64,000 nucleotides of DNA from Clostridia bacterium (GTDB lineage Bacteria; Bacillota; Clostridia; Christensenellales; Borkfalkiaceae): assembly GCA_017558825.1 (NCBI GenBank), contig JAFYTO010000014.1, positions 222,297 through 286,296 of the forward strand, read 5' to 3'. The position numbers and the translations under genes are program-made. Position 1 is the first letter of the stretch. Each line of letters begins with the position of its first letter. Shown here piece after piece: positions 55,143 through 64,000 of this stretch. The notes beneath the pieces were generated by a model, which was not told the DNA's origin, did no database searches, and was given only the letters and a program-made list of their open reading frames with translations.

Positions 55143-56459
55143 ATGAAAAAGAATTTAACTATTGCAGAAAAACTTGCTAAACGCAAATATGCACCTCCTT
55201 CAAAACTTGTTTCATTCTTATACAAAACCATAATGGTTGATATTTGCGGTAAAAAGTATAATCCTAAATTTCACATTATTGATAGCGTAGCAGACTATGA
55301 CGGCCCATGCTTTGTAATTTTCAACCACCTTTCACGCATTGACCACTTATACGTTTGCGGCGCATGCTATCCAAGAATAACAAATATGATGGCTGGATAT
55401 TGTGAGTTTTATAGAAAGAAATTCTCACTTATATTCAACTTAAACAAAGTTATTCCTAAGAAGCAATATACAGCAGACTCTTTACCAATAAGAGCCGTTA
55501 GTAAAGTATTAAAGAAAGGCGGATGCGTAACTTTTGCGCCCGAAGGATTAGCAAGTGATTTTGGCGGAAATAAACCTATAGTTCCTGGCACAAGTAAAAT
55601 GTTTAAACATTTTAAAGTTCCTGTGTTTTTATGCTATTTAGAAGGTCAATATCTTCAAAGCACAAAAGTTTGTTTAGATGAACGCCTTGGCGAAACTCAC
55701 GCTACTCTTTCCCTTTTATTTTCTAAAGATGACGTTCAAAACCTTTCTGTTGAAGAAATGGATGATATTATAAATGAAAAGTTTAGGCGCAACGAATACG
55801 AGTGGAACAAAGAAAAGAAAATTAAGTGGAAAACTTATGATAGAATTTGCCACCGCCTTGAGGACATTTGCTATAAATGCCCTAAATGCAAACAAGAGTT
55901 TACAATGAAAGGCGAAGGCAACAAAATTGAGTGTTTAAACTGTGGCAACGGCGCAACTATGGACGACTATTACGTGTTCCACCCATATAAAGATGCCGTT
56001 ATTCCTGAATCTCCACACGATTGGTTCCAACAACAAAGAGTTGATATTATTAAAGAAATTCGTGAAAACCCTAATTACGTATTTGAAGATGATTGCAAAA
56101 TTGGTAATTTAGACGAGTATAAACTTTTAAAAGGTAAAAATACTAGCAACATTGTTGGCGAAGGCAAACTTAGAATTGACCATAATGGAATGCACTATGT
56201 TGGCACTAGAAATGGCAAGCCTTACGAATTCCACGCCGACTATAAGCAACTTTACACGCTTATTACGGAAGTTGACTCAAGTTACTTTAACTTCTACTTA
56301 AACGGCGAGTATTTTGACGTATTCCCTAAACACCAAACTGTTGGCAAAATTATTTTACTTGTTGAAGAAATGCACCGTTATCACGTAAACTTCTACAAAA
56401 ACTTTAAGTGGAACGACTATATGTACGAAGGTTTAGAACTTGGTATAGACAATAAATAA
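55143..56459 (+). CDS. PlsC-like acyltransferase with zinc ribbon and C-terminal unknown domain
   Basis: Residues 1-225 are a lysophosphatidic-acid-acyltransferase fold: FNHLSRIDHL gives the HxxxxD catalytic motif near 61-66 and FAPEGLAS the substrate motif near 131. A four-Cys zinc ribbon follows (CPKCKQEF near 245, CLNCGNG near 262), then about 160 residues of unknown type with a beta-rich pattern. Ordinary PlsC proteins are about 240 residues and lack these parts. AAAGGAC before the ATG at 55143 sets the start. It is two bases upstream of an SGNH hydrolase, suggesting an acylation-deacylation pair (inference). Confidence 0.75.
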   Translation: MKKNLTIAEKLAKRKYAPPSKLVSFLYKTIMVDICGKKYNPKFHIIDSVADYDGPCFVIFNHLSRIDHLYVCGACYPRITNMMAGYCEFYRKKFSLIFNLNKVIPKKQYTADSLPIRAVSKVLKKGGCVTFAPEGLASDFGGNKPIVPGTSKMFKHFKVPVFLCYLEGQYLQSTKVCLDERLGETHATLSLLFSKDDVQNLSVEEMDDIINEKFRRNEYEWNKEKKIKWKTYDRICHRLEDICYKCPKCKQEFTMKGEGNKIECLNCGNGATMDDYYVFHPYKDAVIPESPHDWFQQQRVDIIKEIRENPNYVFEDDCKIGNLDEYKLLKGKNTSNIVGEGKLRIDHNGMHYVGTRNGKPYEFHADYKQLYTLITEVDSSYFNFYLNGEYFDVFPKHQTVGKIILLVEEMHRYHVNFYKNFKWNDYMYEGLELGIDNK

Positions 56460-56461
56460 TT

Positions 56462-57487
56462 ATGAAACTTAACCTTAATCAAATTAAAAGTATAACGCAA
56501 GGTGCGGTCAACGTTTTTGAAAAAGACGGATATTTTGAATTTCACCGCTTTACACCCGAGCAAGAAGATTTATATTCTAACCCTATAATAAATAGGCCCG
56601 TAGTAGTAGGAAACTTAAAAGTTTTAACAACTGCAAGCGTAAAACTACGTTTTTTAACAAACAGTAACACTTTAACCTTTACTGCTAAACTTATAAACGG
56701 TACTTATAGAGAAATTTATTCTATTGACGTGTTCGTTAACGGCAAATTATTTGAGTCTATTTGCTCGCACGAAACAATGCCAGAAAATTATGGCGAAAGA
56801 ATTGAAGATAAGGAAGTTACAAAAATCTTTAATTTTGACAATGGCGAAAAAGAAATTACTATATATTTACCTTTTTCAACCATTACCCTACTTAAAGACT
56901 TTTGTTTAGACGACAATTCTACTATTACACCTATTAAGCCAACTAAAAAACTACTTGCTTTTGGCGATTCTATAACTCACGGCTACGACTGTTTGCATTC
57001 GCATAAAAGTTATATAAATTTAGTTGCCACTGCACTTGACTACGAAGTTTATAATAAAGCAATTGGCGGTGAAAGATTTTTTCCTGAATTTGCGCTTTGT
57101 AGCGACAGTTTTACGCCCGACCTTATAACCATAGCATACGGCACTAATGATTGGTCAAACAATAATACTAAACCTAACGATTTAATAAATTCAAGTAGCC
57201 AATTTATAGGCAACTTAAGAAAGGTTTACAAAAGTAGCAAAATAGTAGTAATTGGACCAATTTGGCGTAAAGACCTTGAAGAAGAAAAACCTTGTGGAAA
57301 GTTTAGAGACGTTGCTAAAATGTTAGAACAGCAATCTAAAAAATTTGAGAACGTTTATTTTATTGACGGATTTAATTTTGTTCCGCACGACCCAATTTAT
57401 TATGCAGATAAACGCTTGCATCCAAACAATAAGGGCTTTGAGCATTACGCAAAAAATTTACTTAAAGAACTTAATAAAATAATATAA
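56462..57487 (+). CDS. SGNH/GDSL-type hydrolase
   Basis: A 341-residue probable esterase: a beta-rich N-terminal half, then LLAFGDSITHGYD near 160 (nucleophile Ser), NKAIGGERF, IAYGTNDW near 220 (oxyanion Asn) and DKRLHPNNKGF near 315 (Asp and His). No signal peptide. General plan resembles the gene at 2698-3792, but the motifs differ, so they are diverged relatives. Cotranscribed with the PlsC-like gene. Confidence 0.83.
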   Translation: MKLNLNQIKSITQGAVNVFEKDGYFEFHRFTPEQEDLYSNPIINRPVVVGNLKVLTTASVKLRFLTNSNTLTFTAKLINGTYREIYSIDVFVNGKLFESICSHETMPENYGERIEDKEVTKIFNFDNGEKEITIYLPFSTITLLKDFCLDDNSTITPIKPTKKLLAFGDSITHGYDCLHSHKSYINLVATALDYEVYNKAIGGERFFPEFALCSDSFTPDLITIAYGTNDWSNNNTKPNDLINSSSQFIGNLRKVYKSSKIVVIGPIWRKDLEEEKPCGKFRDVAKMLEQQSKKFENVYFIDGFNFVPHDPIYYADKRLHPNNKGFEHYAKNLLKELNKII

Positions 57488-57515
57488 AAAAGTAGGCAAA
57501 ATTGCCTACTTTTTT
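57486..57515. terminator. Bidirectional terminator between the SGNH gene and the unknown 57514 gene
   Basis: AAAAAAGTAGGCA and TGCCTACTTTTTT arms with a four-base loop between convergent genes; it overlaps both stop codons. Confidence 0.88.
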
Positions 57516-58101
57516 AATTGTTATTTATATAATTTTCTAGTTCTTTAAAATCTAAATTTTTAGATAAAACCTTAAAAAATTCTTTAAACTCAAAAAGCAA
57601 TTTTTTAGTAATATCTTTATTAAGCTTTTTATCATACCAAGTAGAAAGTTTAATGATATACGGAACGAAAGGCTCGTTAATTTTAGAAATATCAACACTG
57701 TCAAACGCCAACTCAAACTCTTGTTTAGCATTAACCGTGCTACACTTATAGCCTAAATACATAAGAGCGTTTTTAATAGTTTCATCAAAGGTTGGCCTAA
57801 ATTGAGCATTTTTAGAAAATACGTTATCATACATTTCCTTACACAAAATTTCAACCTTGCTAAACACGTTTTTTAAACCTAAAGTATAGTCAACTTTTTT
57901 AGGTTCTTCTAATATTATTTTAGGCTCTTTTACGGCTACTTTTTTAGGCTCTTCCTTAATAGTTTTCGGTTCAATATTAGGTTTAACTTCAACTTGTTTT
58001 ACAGGTTCTTTAACAGGCGTTTTAACTTCCTTTTTAGGCTCATTTAATACTTCCGTTTGAACTGTTTTTGGTTTAGTTTGAGCGTTATTATCGCCTGGCA
58101 T
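57514..58101 (-). CDS. Hypothetical protein with Pro/Lys/Glu-rich N-terminus
   Basis: No family recognised. From the ATG at 58099-58101 it has 195 residues. The first 80 are a disordered, charged stretch with repeated EPKK/EPVK-type units; the last 110 are a helical soluble domain with [16 protein letters not shown] and [14 protein letters not shown]. The start lies inside the end of the topoisomerase A gene (14-base overlap) and has no ribosome site, so it is probably made by translational coupling. A TTG ten codons upstream is possible. Function unknown. Confidence 0.65.
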   Translation of the reverse strand: MPGDNNAQTKPKTVQTEVLNEPKKEVKTPVKEPVKQVEVKPNIEPKTIKEEPKKVAVKEPKIILEEPKKVDYTLGLKNVFSKVEILCKEMYDNVFSKNAQFRPTFDETIKNALMYLGYKCSTVNAKQEFELAFDSVDISKINEPFVPYIIKLSTWYDKKLNKDITKKLLFEFKEFFKVLSKNLDFKELENYINNN

Positions 58102-60517
58102 AGTAGACAACAAGCGGTTGGCAAGCGCCAATTTTTGGAACTATTCTACCCTTAGTTGTCCTGCTATCTTGGCTAACGTCATCAGTTGAAATATGATATA
58201 TAGCACCAATTCTATCAACCACGGTAAGCAACGCTTTATCTATTTGTTTTAAGCATTTAGCAAACACTATACACTCATTAAGTTTTTCATCTCCAAGGTC
58301 GGCAACCTTAACGCCTTTTCTTGCTCTTGAAGTTTTAGTAATTGTACCCGTAAGAACTTTTTTAAACGTGCCAAAACTTGTTGCAATTAACACTTCCGTA
58401 TCAAGGTCATCATCAATTAAAGTTGCATAAACAACAGCGTCACCATCAGCCAAATCAATACCTTTAACGCCTCCGGCTACTCTACCTTGAACAGGAACCT
58501 CATTTTCAGCACGTAAAGTAATACCCTTTTCAGTAACAAAGAATAAATCTTTGCTTTCATCTTGCGCTTTAACGGTTAACACTTCATCGCCGTCTTTAAG
58601 CTTAATTGCTTGACAGCTTGCCTTAGAATAAGCAAAGTCTTGCCAATCTGTTGCTTTTATTGCGCCCTGTTTTGTAAACATTAATGCAGTACCTTGAATT
58701 TCGCCGTTTTCAGCCACAAAGAAGGCTACAGGAATTTCATCTTTAAGTGCTTGACTAAACAACGCGTTAAACGTTACCCCACCTTGCCCTGCTCCACGAG
58801 CCTCTGGAATATTGTCTGGCAAAATGCGGAACAAGTTACCTTTATTGGTGAACGCATACAACACGTCTTTATTAGTAGCGCGAACTGAGAAAATAAAGTT
58901 TTCTGCAGGGGTTGGCGTATCTGTTTTACTACGAGAATAAGACATTACCGCAACTTTTCTAACTAAACCTTTGCCACTATAGCCAACAATTAAGTTTTCA
59001 ACAGGTTTTTCATCGTCAAAGCGCTCAACCTTAGTTTCTTCAATAGAAGATAAAATGGTTGTTCTTCTAGTATCTTTAAACTTTTTCTTTGTTGCTAGCA
59101 TTTCACTAACAACAACTTCGTTGAGACGTTTTTTACTTTCAATAATAGCAGTTAATTCCTTAATCAACTGTTCAAGTTGCCTTAATTCTTCTTTTAAATT
59201 CTCAATTTCAAGTTTAGTAAGCCTACTTAACTTTAAATCTAAAATTGCTTGAGCTTGAACGTCACTTAAGTCGTATTGCTTTCTTAAATTTTGTTTAGCA
59301 GTTGCCGTATCTGGCGACTTTTTAATTATTTGAATGACTTTATCAATATCGGTAACTGCAATAATTAAGCCACTAACAATTTCGTGCCTTAATTTAGCTT
59401 TAGAAAGGTCGAATTTAGTACGCCTTAACACAACTTGCTTTTGATATTCAGTATAATATCTAAAAATATCTAGCAAACCTAATTGTTGCGGCTTACCGTC
59501 AGCAATCATAACAAGGTTAATACCGTATGAAACTTGTAAACTTGTATTCTTATACAAAAGGTCTAAAACGTCATTAGCATCAACGTCTTTTCTAAGCTTA
59601 ATAACAATGCGCATACCGTGCCTATCAGACTCGTCAACAACGTCACTTATACCGCCAAATTCTTCTTTTTTATCGACCATAAGTTGACCGATTTTTTGTA
59701 TCAATGACGCTTTATTAACTTGGAACGGAATTTCATCTACAACTATACATTGTTTAGTTGGACTTTCTTGTTCAACTCTTAATTTTGAGCGAATAACAAT
59801 TTTGCCTTTACCTGTTTCGTACGCTTTTTCAAGTTCATCACCAGCAATGATATAACCTCCTGTAGGAAAATCAGGTCCAGGAACGTATTTCATCATTTCA
59901 CTTAATTTAATGCGTGGATTGTTAATATACGCAACGGCACCGTCAATAACTTCGCCTAAATTGTGCGGAGGAATATTTGTTGCTAAACCAACGGCAATAC
60001 CCATACCGCCGTTAACTAAAACGTTAGGAAAACGGCTTGGAAGCGTTTTTGGTTCTTTTAAAGTATCATCAAAGTTATTTTCCCAATCAACAGTATCTTT
60101 ATCAAGGTCTTTTAGCATTTCAAGCGCTAAATTATTAAGTTTTGCTTCGGTGTAACGCATTGCAGCAGCACCGTCACCGTCAACAGAACCGAAGTTACCT
60201 TGACCATCAACAAGCGTCATACGCATATTGAAAGGTTGCGCAAGCCTTACCATTGCTTCGTAAACGGAACTGTCGCCGTGTGGGTGGTATTTTGCCAAAC
60301 ACTCACCTACTACACGAGCGCTCTTTTTATGAGGCTTGTCCGGCATTAAGCCAAGCTCGTGCATTGCATAAAGTATTCTTCTTTGAACGGGTTTTAAACC
60401 ATCTTCTACACGAGGCAAAGCTCTTTCTAAAATAACGTGCTCTGCATAAGGCATCATGGAGTTGTGTAATACGTTTTCTATATTGCCAATAACAATATTT
60501 TCTTTTCTTTCTTCCAT
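58088..60517 (-). CDS. Type IIA DNA topoisomerase subunit A (GyrA/ParC)
   Basis: Cuts and rejoins double-stranded DNA with its B partner. The 809 residues have [16 protein letters not shown], the quinolone region [14 protein letters not shown], the active-site Tyr in [11 protein letters not shown] near 120, a coiled coil near 435-470 and a six-bladed C-terminal domain. [14 protein letters not shown] is GyrA-like, while [10 protein letters not shown] and the lack of a clear QRRGGKG GyrA-box lean to ParC. Gyrase or topoisomerase IV cannot be decided without the rest of the genome. AGGAGGTG lies in the end of the B gene, two bases apart. Confidence 0.88.
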   Translation of the reverse strand: MEERKENIVIGNIENVLHNSMMPYAEHVILERALPRVEDGLKPVQRRILYAMHELGLMPDKPHKKSARVVGECLAKYHPHGDSSVYEAMVRLAQPFNMRMTLVDGQGNFGSVDGDGAAAMRYTEAKLNNLALEMLKDLDKDTVDWENNFDDTLKEPKTLPSRFPNVLVNGGMGIAVGLATNIPPHNLGEVIDGAVAYINNPRIKLSEMMKYVPGPDFPTGGYIIAGDELEKAYETGKGKIVIRSKLRVEQESPTKQCIVVDEIPFQVNKASLIQKIGQLMVDKKEEFGGISDVVDESDRHGMRIVIKLRKDVDANDVLDLLYKNTSLQVSYGINLVMIADGKPQQLGLLDIFRYYTEYQKQVVLRRTKFDLSKAKLRHEIVSGLIIAVTDIDKVIQIIKKSPDTATAKQNLRKQYDLSDVQAQAILDLKLSRLTKLEIENLKEELRQLEQLIKELTAIIESKKRLNEVVVSEMLATKKKFKDTRRTTILSSIEETKVERFDDEKPVENLIVGYSGKGLVRKVAVMSYSRSKTDTPTPAENFIFSVRATNKDVLYAFTNKGNLFRILPDNIPEARGAGQGGVTFNALFSQALKDEIPVAFFVAENGEIQGTALMFTKQGAIKATDWQDFAYSKASCQAIKLKDGDEVLTVKAQDESKDLFFVTEKGITLRAENEVPVQGRVAGGVKGIDLADGDAVVYATLIDDDLDTEVLIATSFGTFKKVLTGTITKTSRARKGVKVADLGDEKLNECIVFAKCLKQIDKALLTVVDRIGAIYHISTDDVSQDSRTTKGRIVPKIGACQPLVVYYARR

Positions 60518-60519
60518 TA

Positions 60520-62484
60520 TTACACCTCCTTTACCTTAATTTCAAACTCGTCAACTCTATTAAAGTTGGCGTGTTCTTGTATATATTTCTTTCTGCTTTC
60601 AACCTCATCACCCATAAGTGTGGTTATAAGCATTTCAGCTTTTGCAGCCTCGTCAATAGTAACCCTCATAAGCATACGCGTTTCAGGGTTAAGGGTAGTT
60701 TCCCAAAGTTGTGAAGGGTTCATTTCGCCTAAGCCTTTGTAACGGCTTACTTCAGCACCACGCCCAAGTTTGCTTTTGGCAATTTCTCTTTCCTTTTCAT
60801 CGTAAGCATATTCAATAGCATCTTTTTTATATACTTTATAAAGCGGAGGCATACCAACGTAAACGTGGCCTTGCTTAATAAGTTCAGGCATATGCCTATA
60901 AAAAAACGTTAAAAGTATGCAACGAATATGGTAACCGTCATAGTCGGCATCTGATAAAATTATAACTTTATTGTAATTAAGGTCCTCTATATCAAAATCA
61001 GCGCCAATACCTGTGCCAAGTGCGGAAATTATTGTTTTTATTTCTTCGTTTTTCAAAACGTCTATAAGTGATTTTTTCTCGCAATTTATAGGTTTGCCAC
61101 GAAGTGGTAAAATTGCTTGATGCTTTCTATCTCTACCTTCTTTTGCACTACCGCCTGCAGAATCGCCCTCAACTATGAATATTTCATTAAGCTTGCTATC
61201 TTTACTAGAACAATTTGCAAGTTTGCCAAGAAGCCTTGTAGAGTCTGCGCCAGATTTAGCACGGTTAAGTTCTTTAGTATGCCTAATAGCTTCTCTTTCT
61301 TTTGCAGCAGATACGGCTTTTTCTAAAATAGCGTCAAAAATCTTAACGGTTTTTTTGTTTTTAGAAACGTCATATAAACCATCGTAGGTAACGCCTTCAA
61401 CAGCAGGTTTTGCTTCAGCATTACCAAGTTTACCTTTAGTTTGACCTTCAAATTGCGCGTTTTTAATTTTAATAGAAACAACTGCAACCATACCAACTCT
61501 AAAATCTTCGCCGTTAAATGAAACGTTTTTAGTTTTAGATGATGAATTTTCTTTTAAATAGTCGTTTAAAAACCTTGTTAATCCAGATTTAAAGCCCACG
61601 TCATGCGTGCCACCGTAAATAGTAGGAATATTGTTTACAAATGAGAATACGTTTTCAGTATAACCGTCAGTATGTTGAAGAGAAACTTCTACTAATATAT
61701 CGTTTACAGTTGAAGAAATGTAAATTGGTTCGCTATAAAGAGTGTTTTTACTTGAGGTTATGTACGAAACGTAATCTTTAATGCCGTTTTCACTCATAAA
61801 CACTTTTTCTTCGTTGTTTTTGCCTGTTCTATTATCTTTAAACACAAGTCTAACGCCTTTATTTAAAAACGATGTATCTCTCAACCTTGAAATTATTGTA
61901 TCAGCATCAAATTCAACAGTATCAAATACTCTTGCATCAGGTTTAAACCTAACCATTGTACCGTGTTTAATAGTTTTAATACCCGTGTTAAAAAGAGGGG
62001 CTTTAGGAATTCCTGAAAGAACCTTTTTTTGTTCTTTATCTTCATAAGAGCTAAATTCCATTTTATAAACGGTTTTGTTATAAACCTCAACTTTAAGCCA
62101 TTCTGAAAGAGCGTTTGTAACCGATGCGCCAACGCCGTGCAAACCGCCAGAATAAGCATAGTTTTCACTATTAAACTTACCGCCTGCGTGAAGTTGAGTG
62201 AATATAACTTGTACACCACTAACACCAGCGTCAGGGTGAATATCTACAGGCATACCTCTACCATCGTCTTCAACGGAAGCCGAACCATCGTCATACAAAC
62301 AAACTTTAACTTCTTTTGCAAAGCCGTTTGCAGCCTCGTCAACAGCGTTATCTATAATTTCCCATAAAATGTGATGAAGACCGCGCGCGTCAGTAGAACC
62401 TATGTACATACCAGGCCTTACACGAACGGCTTCAAGCTCTTTTAATATTGTAATGTTTTGAGAACTGTATGATGTTTTTGCCAA
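60520..62484 (-). CDS. Type IIA DNA topoisomerase subunit B (GyrB/ParE)
   Basis: ATPase and Toprim subunit. The 654 residues have the GHKL ATP site ([28 protein letters not shown]), the Toprim motifs [16 protein letters not shown] and [10 protein letters not shown], and the C-terminal [17 protein letters not shown]. Asp-Tyr in DADYDG replaces the common DADVDG. The start is TTG at 62482-62484 with AGGAGAG eight bases upstream; no ATG fits. Its promoter overlaps a palindrome. GyrB and ParE share all these motifs, so the paralogue is left open. Confidence 0.9.
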   Translation of the reverse strand: MAKTSYSSQNITILKELEAVRVRPGMYIGSTDARGLHHILWEIIDNAVDEAANGFAKEVKVCLYDDGSASVEDDGRGMPVDIHPDAGVSGVQVIFTQLHAGGKFNSENYAYSGGLHGVGASVTNALSEWLKVEVYNKTVYKMEFSSYEDKEQKKVLSGIPKAPLFNTGIKTIKHGTMVRFKPDARVFDTVEFDADTIISRLRDTSFLNKGVRLVFKDNRTGKNNEEKVFMSENGIKDYVSYITSSKNTLYSEPIYISSTVNDILVEVSLQHTDGYTENVFSFVNNIPTIYGGTHDVGFKSGLTRFLNDYLKENSSSKTKNVSFNGEDFRVGMVAVVSIKIKNAQFEGQTKGKLGNAEAKPAVEGVTYDGLYDVSKNKKTVKIFDAILEKAVSAAKEREAIRHTKELNRAKSGADSTRLLGKLANCSSKDSKLNEIFIVEGDSAGGSAKEGRDRKHQAILPLRGKPINCEKKSLIDVLKNEEIKTIISALGTGIGADFDIEDLNYNKVIILSDADYDGYHIRCILLTFFYRHMPELIKQGHVYVGMPPLYKVYKKDAIEYAYDEKEREIAKSKLGRGAEVSRYKGLGEMNPSQLWETTLNPETRMLMRVTIDEAAKAEMLITTLMGDEVESRKKYIQEHANFNRVDEFEIKVKEV

Positions 62485-62512
62485 AATTAAACTCTCCTAC
62501 AAATTGTGATAA

Positions 62513-62551
62513 ATATGGTATTAGTATACCATATATTGTAAAAAAATTCAA
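62513..62551 (-). promoter_or_regulatory. Topoisomerase operon promoter with palindrome over the -10
   Basis: Minus-strand TTGAAT (62546-62551), 17-base spacer, TATACT (62523-62528). ATATGGTAT (62513-62521) and ATACCATAT (62526-62534) form a perfect 9-4-9 inverted repeat across the -10. It could bind a repressor or extrude as a hairpin when DNA is supercoiled. Confidence 0.7.
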
Positions 62552-62566
62552 TACTTTTTTATAATT

Positions 62567-62624
62567 AAATTACACTTTTTGAATATTTAATACAGCTCTC
62601 TTTTTACAAAAAATTACACTTTTT
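62567..62624. repeat. Direct repeat pair between murC and the topoisomerase promoter
   Basis: AAATTACACTTTTT occurs at 62567-62580 and 62611-62624; the second copy includes the murC stop codon. Role unknown; may be chance in AT-rich DNA. Confidence 0.4.
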
Positions 62625-63930
62625 ACTTCATCTTTATTGCATTTTTTATTTTCCAATACAAGTTGCCCGCACCTAGTATAACCACGTTAGAAGCGTTTGT
62701 TTTTTTAGTAATTTCTAGCAAATTTTTAAAGTTTTTAACATAAGTAGCGCCCTTTATATTTTTTGCCAGATAGCATGCACTGCCGTAATAATCATACTTT
62801 TCACGAGCTGAAAACGTCTTGTAAATTATAACGTTTTCATTGTTAAACACATTTATAAAATCTTTAAATAAAAGTTTGGTTCTAGAATATGTATGAGGCT
62901 CAAAAATTAACAAATAATCGCCCTTATAAAGCTGTTTTAGCGTTTCTATTGTACACTTAATTTCCGTAGGATGATGAGAATAATCTGCAATAAATTTAGT
63001 TTCCCCTATTTTGCCCAGCGTTTCAAATCTTCTTCCCACTCCTTTAAAACTTTTTAACCCTTCTAAAATATGTTTGTTTTGAACGTTAAGTTGTTTAGCA
63101 ACAACTATAGCTGAAAGAGCGTTTAAAACGTTATGCTTACCAAAAACACTTAAGTTAACCTTAAATAGTTTTTTACCCTTTAACATTAAGTCAAAGGAAT
63201 ATCTTCCAGATTTTTCATGCAAGTTTACAGCTTTAAAATCGGCGTCATTTTCTATTCCATAAGTTATTTTTTTGCCATTATAATTATCTAATATCTTATC
63301 GTCTGCGCATACAATTTTTACACTAGCCCTATCTAAATAATCATAAAAAGCCGTGCATAAATTTTCAATGTTTTTATATGTGTCTAAATGGTCGTTATCC
63401 ACGTTTAAAACAACGGCTATACTAGCATTAAAATCATATATATTTTTATCGTACTCACACACTTCACTTAGAACGATTTTTGAATTAGGCTTATAATAAA
63501 AATTTCCAAAAGCGCTATCCATACCACCTATAAAAGCAGTAAAATCTAAACCGCCACAATGTAAAACATTTGCCAACATTGCTGTAGTCGTAGTTTTACC
63601 ATGACTTCCAGCAATGCCAATACTCAAATCAAAACATGCAGTTATAATTTTTAATAATTGAGAACGCTTGTAAATTGGTTTTTTTAATTTTTTAGCAAGA
63701 ATTAAACTTTTATTCTCTTCTTTTATAGCCGAAGAAATTACAACCACGTCACAATTTTCAACTAATTTATCTTCATCATCTTTTGCAATTTTAACACCTA
63801 ATCTTTCAAGCTCTTTAACTAATAAACTATAAGTTGAATCGCTACCACTAACACAAAAACCCTTAGAAATTAAATATTTTGCAAGGCTACTATTTCCTAT
63901 ACCGCCAACCCCAATAAAATGAACGTGCAT
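62623..63930 (-). CDS. murC: UDP-N-acetylmuramate--L-alanine ligase
   Basis: Adds the first amino acid of the peptidoglycan stem peptide. The 435 residues open with HFIGVGGIGNSSLAKYL, have the ATP loop AGSHGKTTTTAML near 110, EVCEYDKNI and NVDNDHLDTY in the central domain, and the C-terminal block IADYSHHPTEIKCTI. Length is slightly under the usual 450. GGTGA lies before the ATG. A TATAAT-like -10 lies upstream but the -35 is weak. It stands apart from other mur genes in this window. Confidence 0.95.
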   Translation of the reverse strand: MHVHFIGVGGIGNSSLAKYLISKGFCVSGSDSTYSLLVKELERLGVKIAKDDEDKLVENCDVVVISSAIKEENKSLILAKKLKKPIYKRSQLLKIITACFDLSIGIAGSHGKTTTTAMLANVLHCGGLDFTAFIGGMDSAFGNFYYKPNSKIVLSEVCEYDKNIYDFNASIAVVLNVDNDHLDTYKNIENLCTAFYDYLDRASVKIVCADDKILDNYNGKKITYGIENDADFKAVNLHEKSGRYSFDLMLKGKKLFKVNLSVFGKHNVLNALSAIVVAKQLNVQNKHILEGLKSFKGVGRRFETLGKIGETKFIADYSHHPTEIKCTIETLKQLYKGDYLLIFEPHTYSRTKLLFKDFINVFNNENVIIYKTFSAREKYDYYGSACYLAKNIKGATYVKNFKNLLEITKKTNASNVVILGAGNLYWKIKNAIKMK

Positions 63931-64000
63931 TTTTTCACCATATAACTTTATATCGTATTATATGTTTTTATTTGCCTTTTTTTGACTTTTTGATAGAAAA

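Noticed and set aside
58088..62484. Firm naming of the topoisomerase pair as gyrase or as topoisomerase IV
   Set aside because: Motifs of both are mixed and the deciding GyrA-box is unclear; the other pair elsewhere in the genome is needed for comparison.

Overview
The window is an AT-rich (roughly one third GC by eye), densely coded stretch of bacterial chromosome. It looks like an anaerobic, low-GC Clostridia-type member of the Bacillota, probably uncultured and host-associated (inference). The evidence is: near-consensus sigma-A promoters (TTGACA-17-TATAAT) and strong Shine-Dalgarno sites; Firmicutes gene orders (ftsK-rimO-cinA-recA-rny, dprA-topA-hslV-hslU, yicC-rpoZ-priA-def-fmt-rsmB-rlmN-rpe-spoVM); anaerobe markers (pyruvate formate-lyase with its activase, rubrerythrin, a PerR-type regulator); and a probable SpoVM spore-coat peptide. 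UGA is used as an ordinary stop by at least five genes. No phage, insertion sequence or CRISPR array was seen.

Layout. 1-2.3 kb: start of rnhA, tRNA-Trp, and a fused mannose-6-phosphate isomerase/ROK sugar kinase. 2.3-6.4 kb: methylglyoxal synthase, an SGNH hydrolase, an HD protein and a large putative glycoside hydrolase. 6.5-14.2 kb: rny, recA, a short cinA, rimO and an ftsK/spoIIIE interrupted by one in-frame TGA. 14.4-19.5 kb: acpP, tex, a dipeptidase, a YbaK-like protein, DUF554 and an unknown protein. 19.6-23.1 kb: a pyruvate formate-lyase operon in which the enzyme is split into a 677-residue core and a separate 77-residue glycyl-radical subunit. 23.1-27 kb: an overlapping operon with two unknown membrane proteins, then DUF4250, rubrerythrin and a PerR/Fur regulator under a perfect Fur-type box. 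27.1-29.2 kb (plus strand): lipid kinase and glycosyltransferase-GtrA. 29.2-37.6 kb: comM-dprA-topA-hslV-hslU-hisS-trxA. 37.8-41.9 kb: ung, then gpsA, a DMT transporter and a YnbB-like lyase. 42-54.2 kb: a compacted housekeeping cluster from pcrA and ligA down to rpe and a 23-codon spoVM-like gene.

54.3-55.0 kb: tRNA-Glu followed by a tandem pair of hairpin-rich repeats; the second repeat begins with a copy of the tRNA 3' end. This is the only long non-coding stretch. 55.1-57.5 kb (plus strand): an acyltransferase with a zinc ribbon and a second SGNH hydrolase. 57.5-64 kb: an unknown protein, a type IIA topoisomerase pair and murC.

The points most worth following up are the split pyruvate formate-lyase, the tRNA-tail repeat pair, the unannotated spoVM-like micro-gene and the ftsK in-frame stop.
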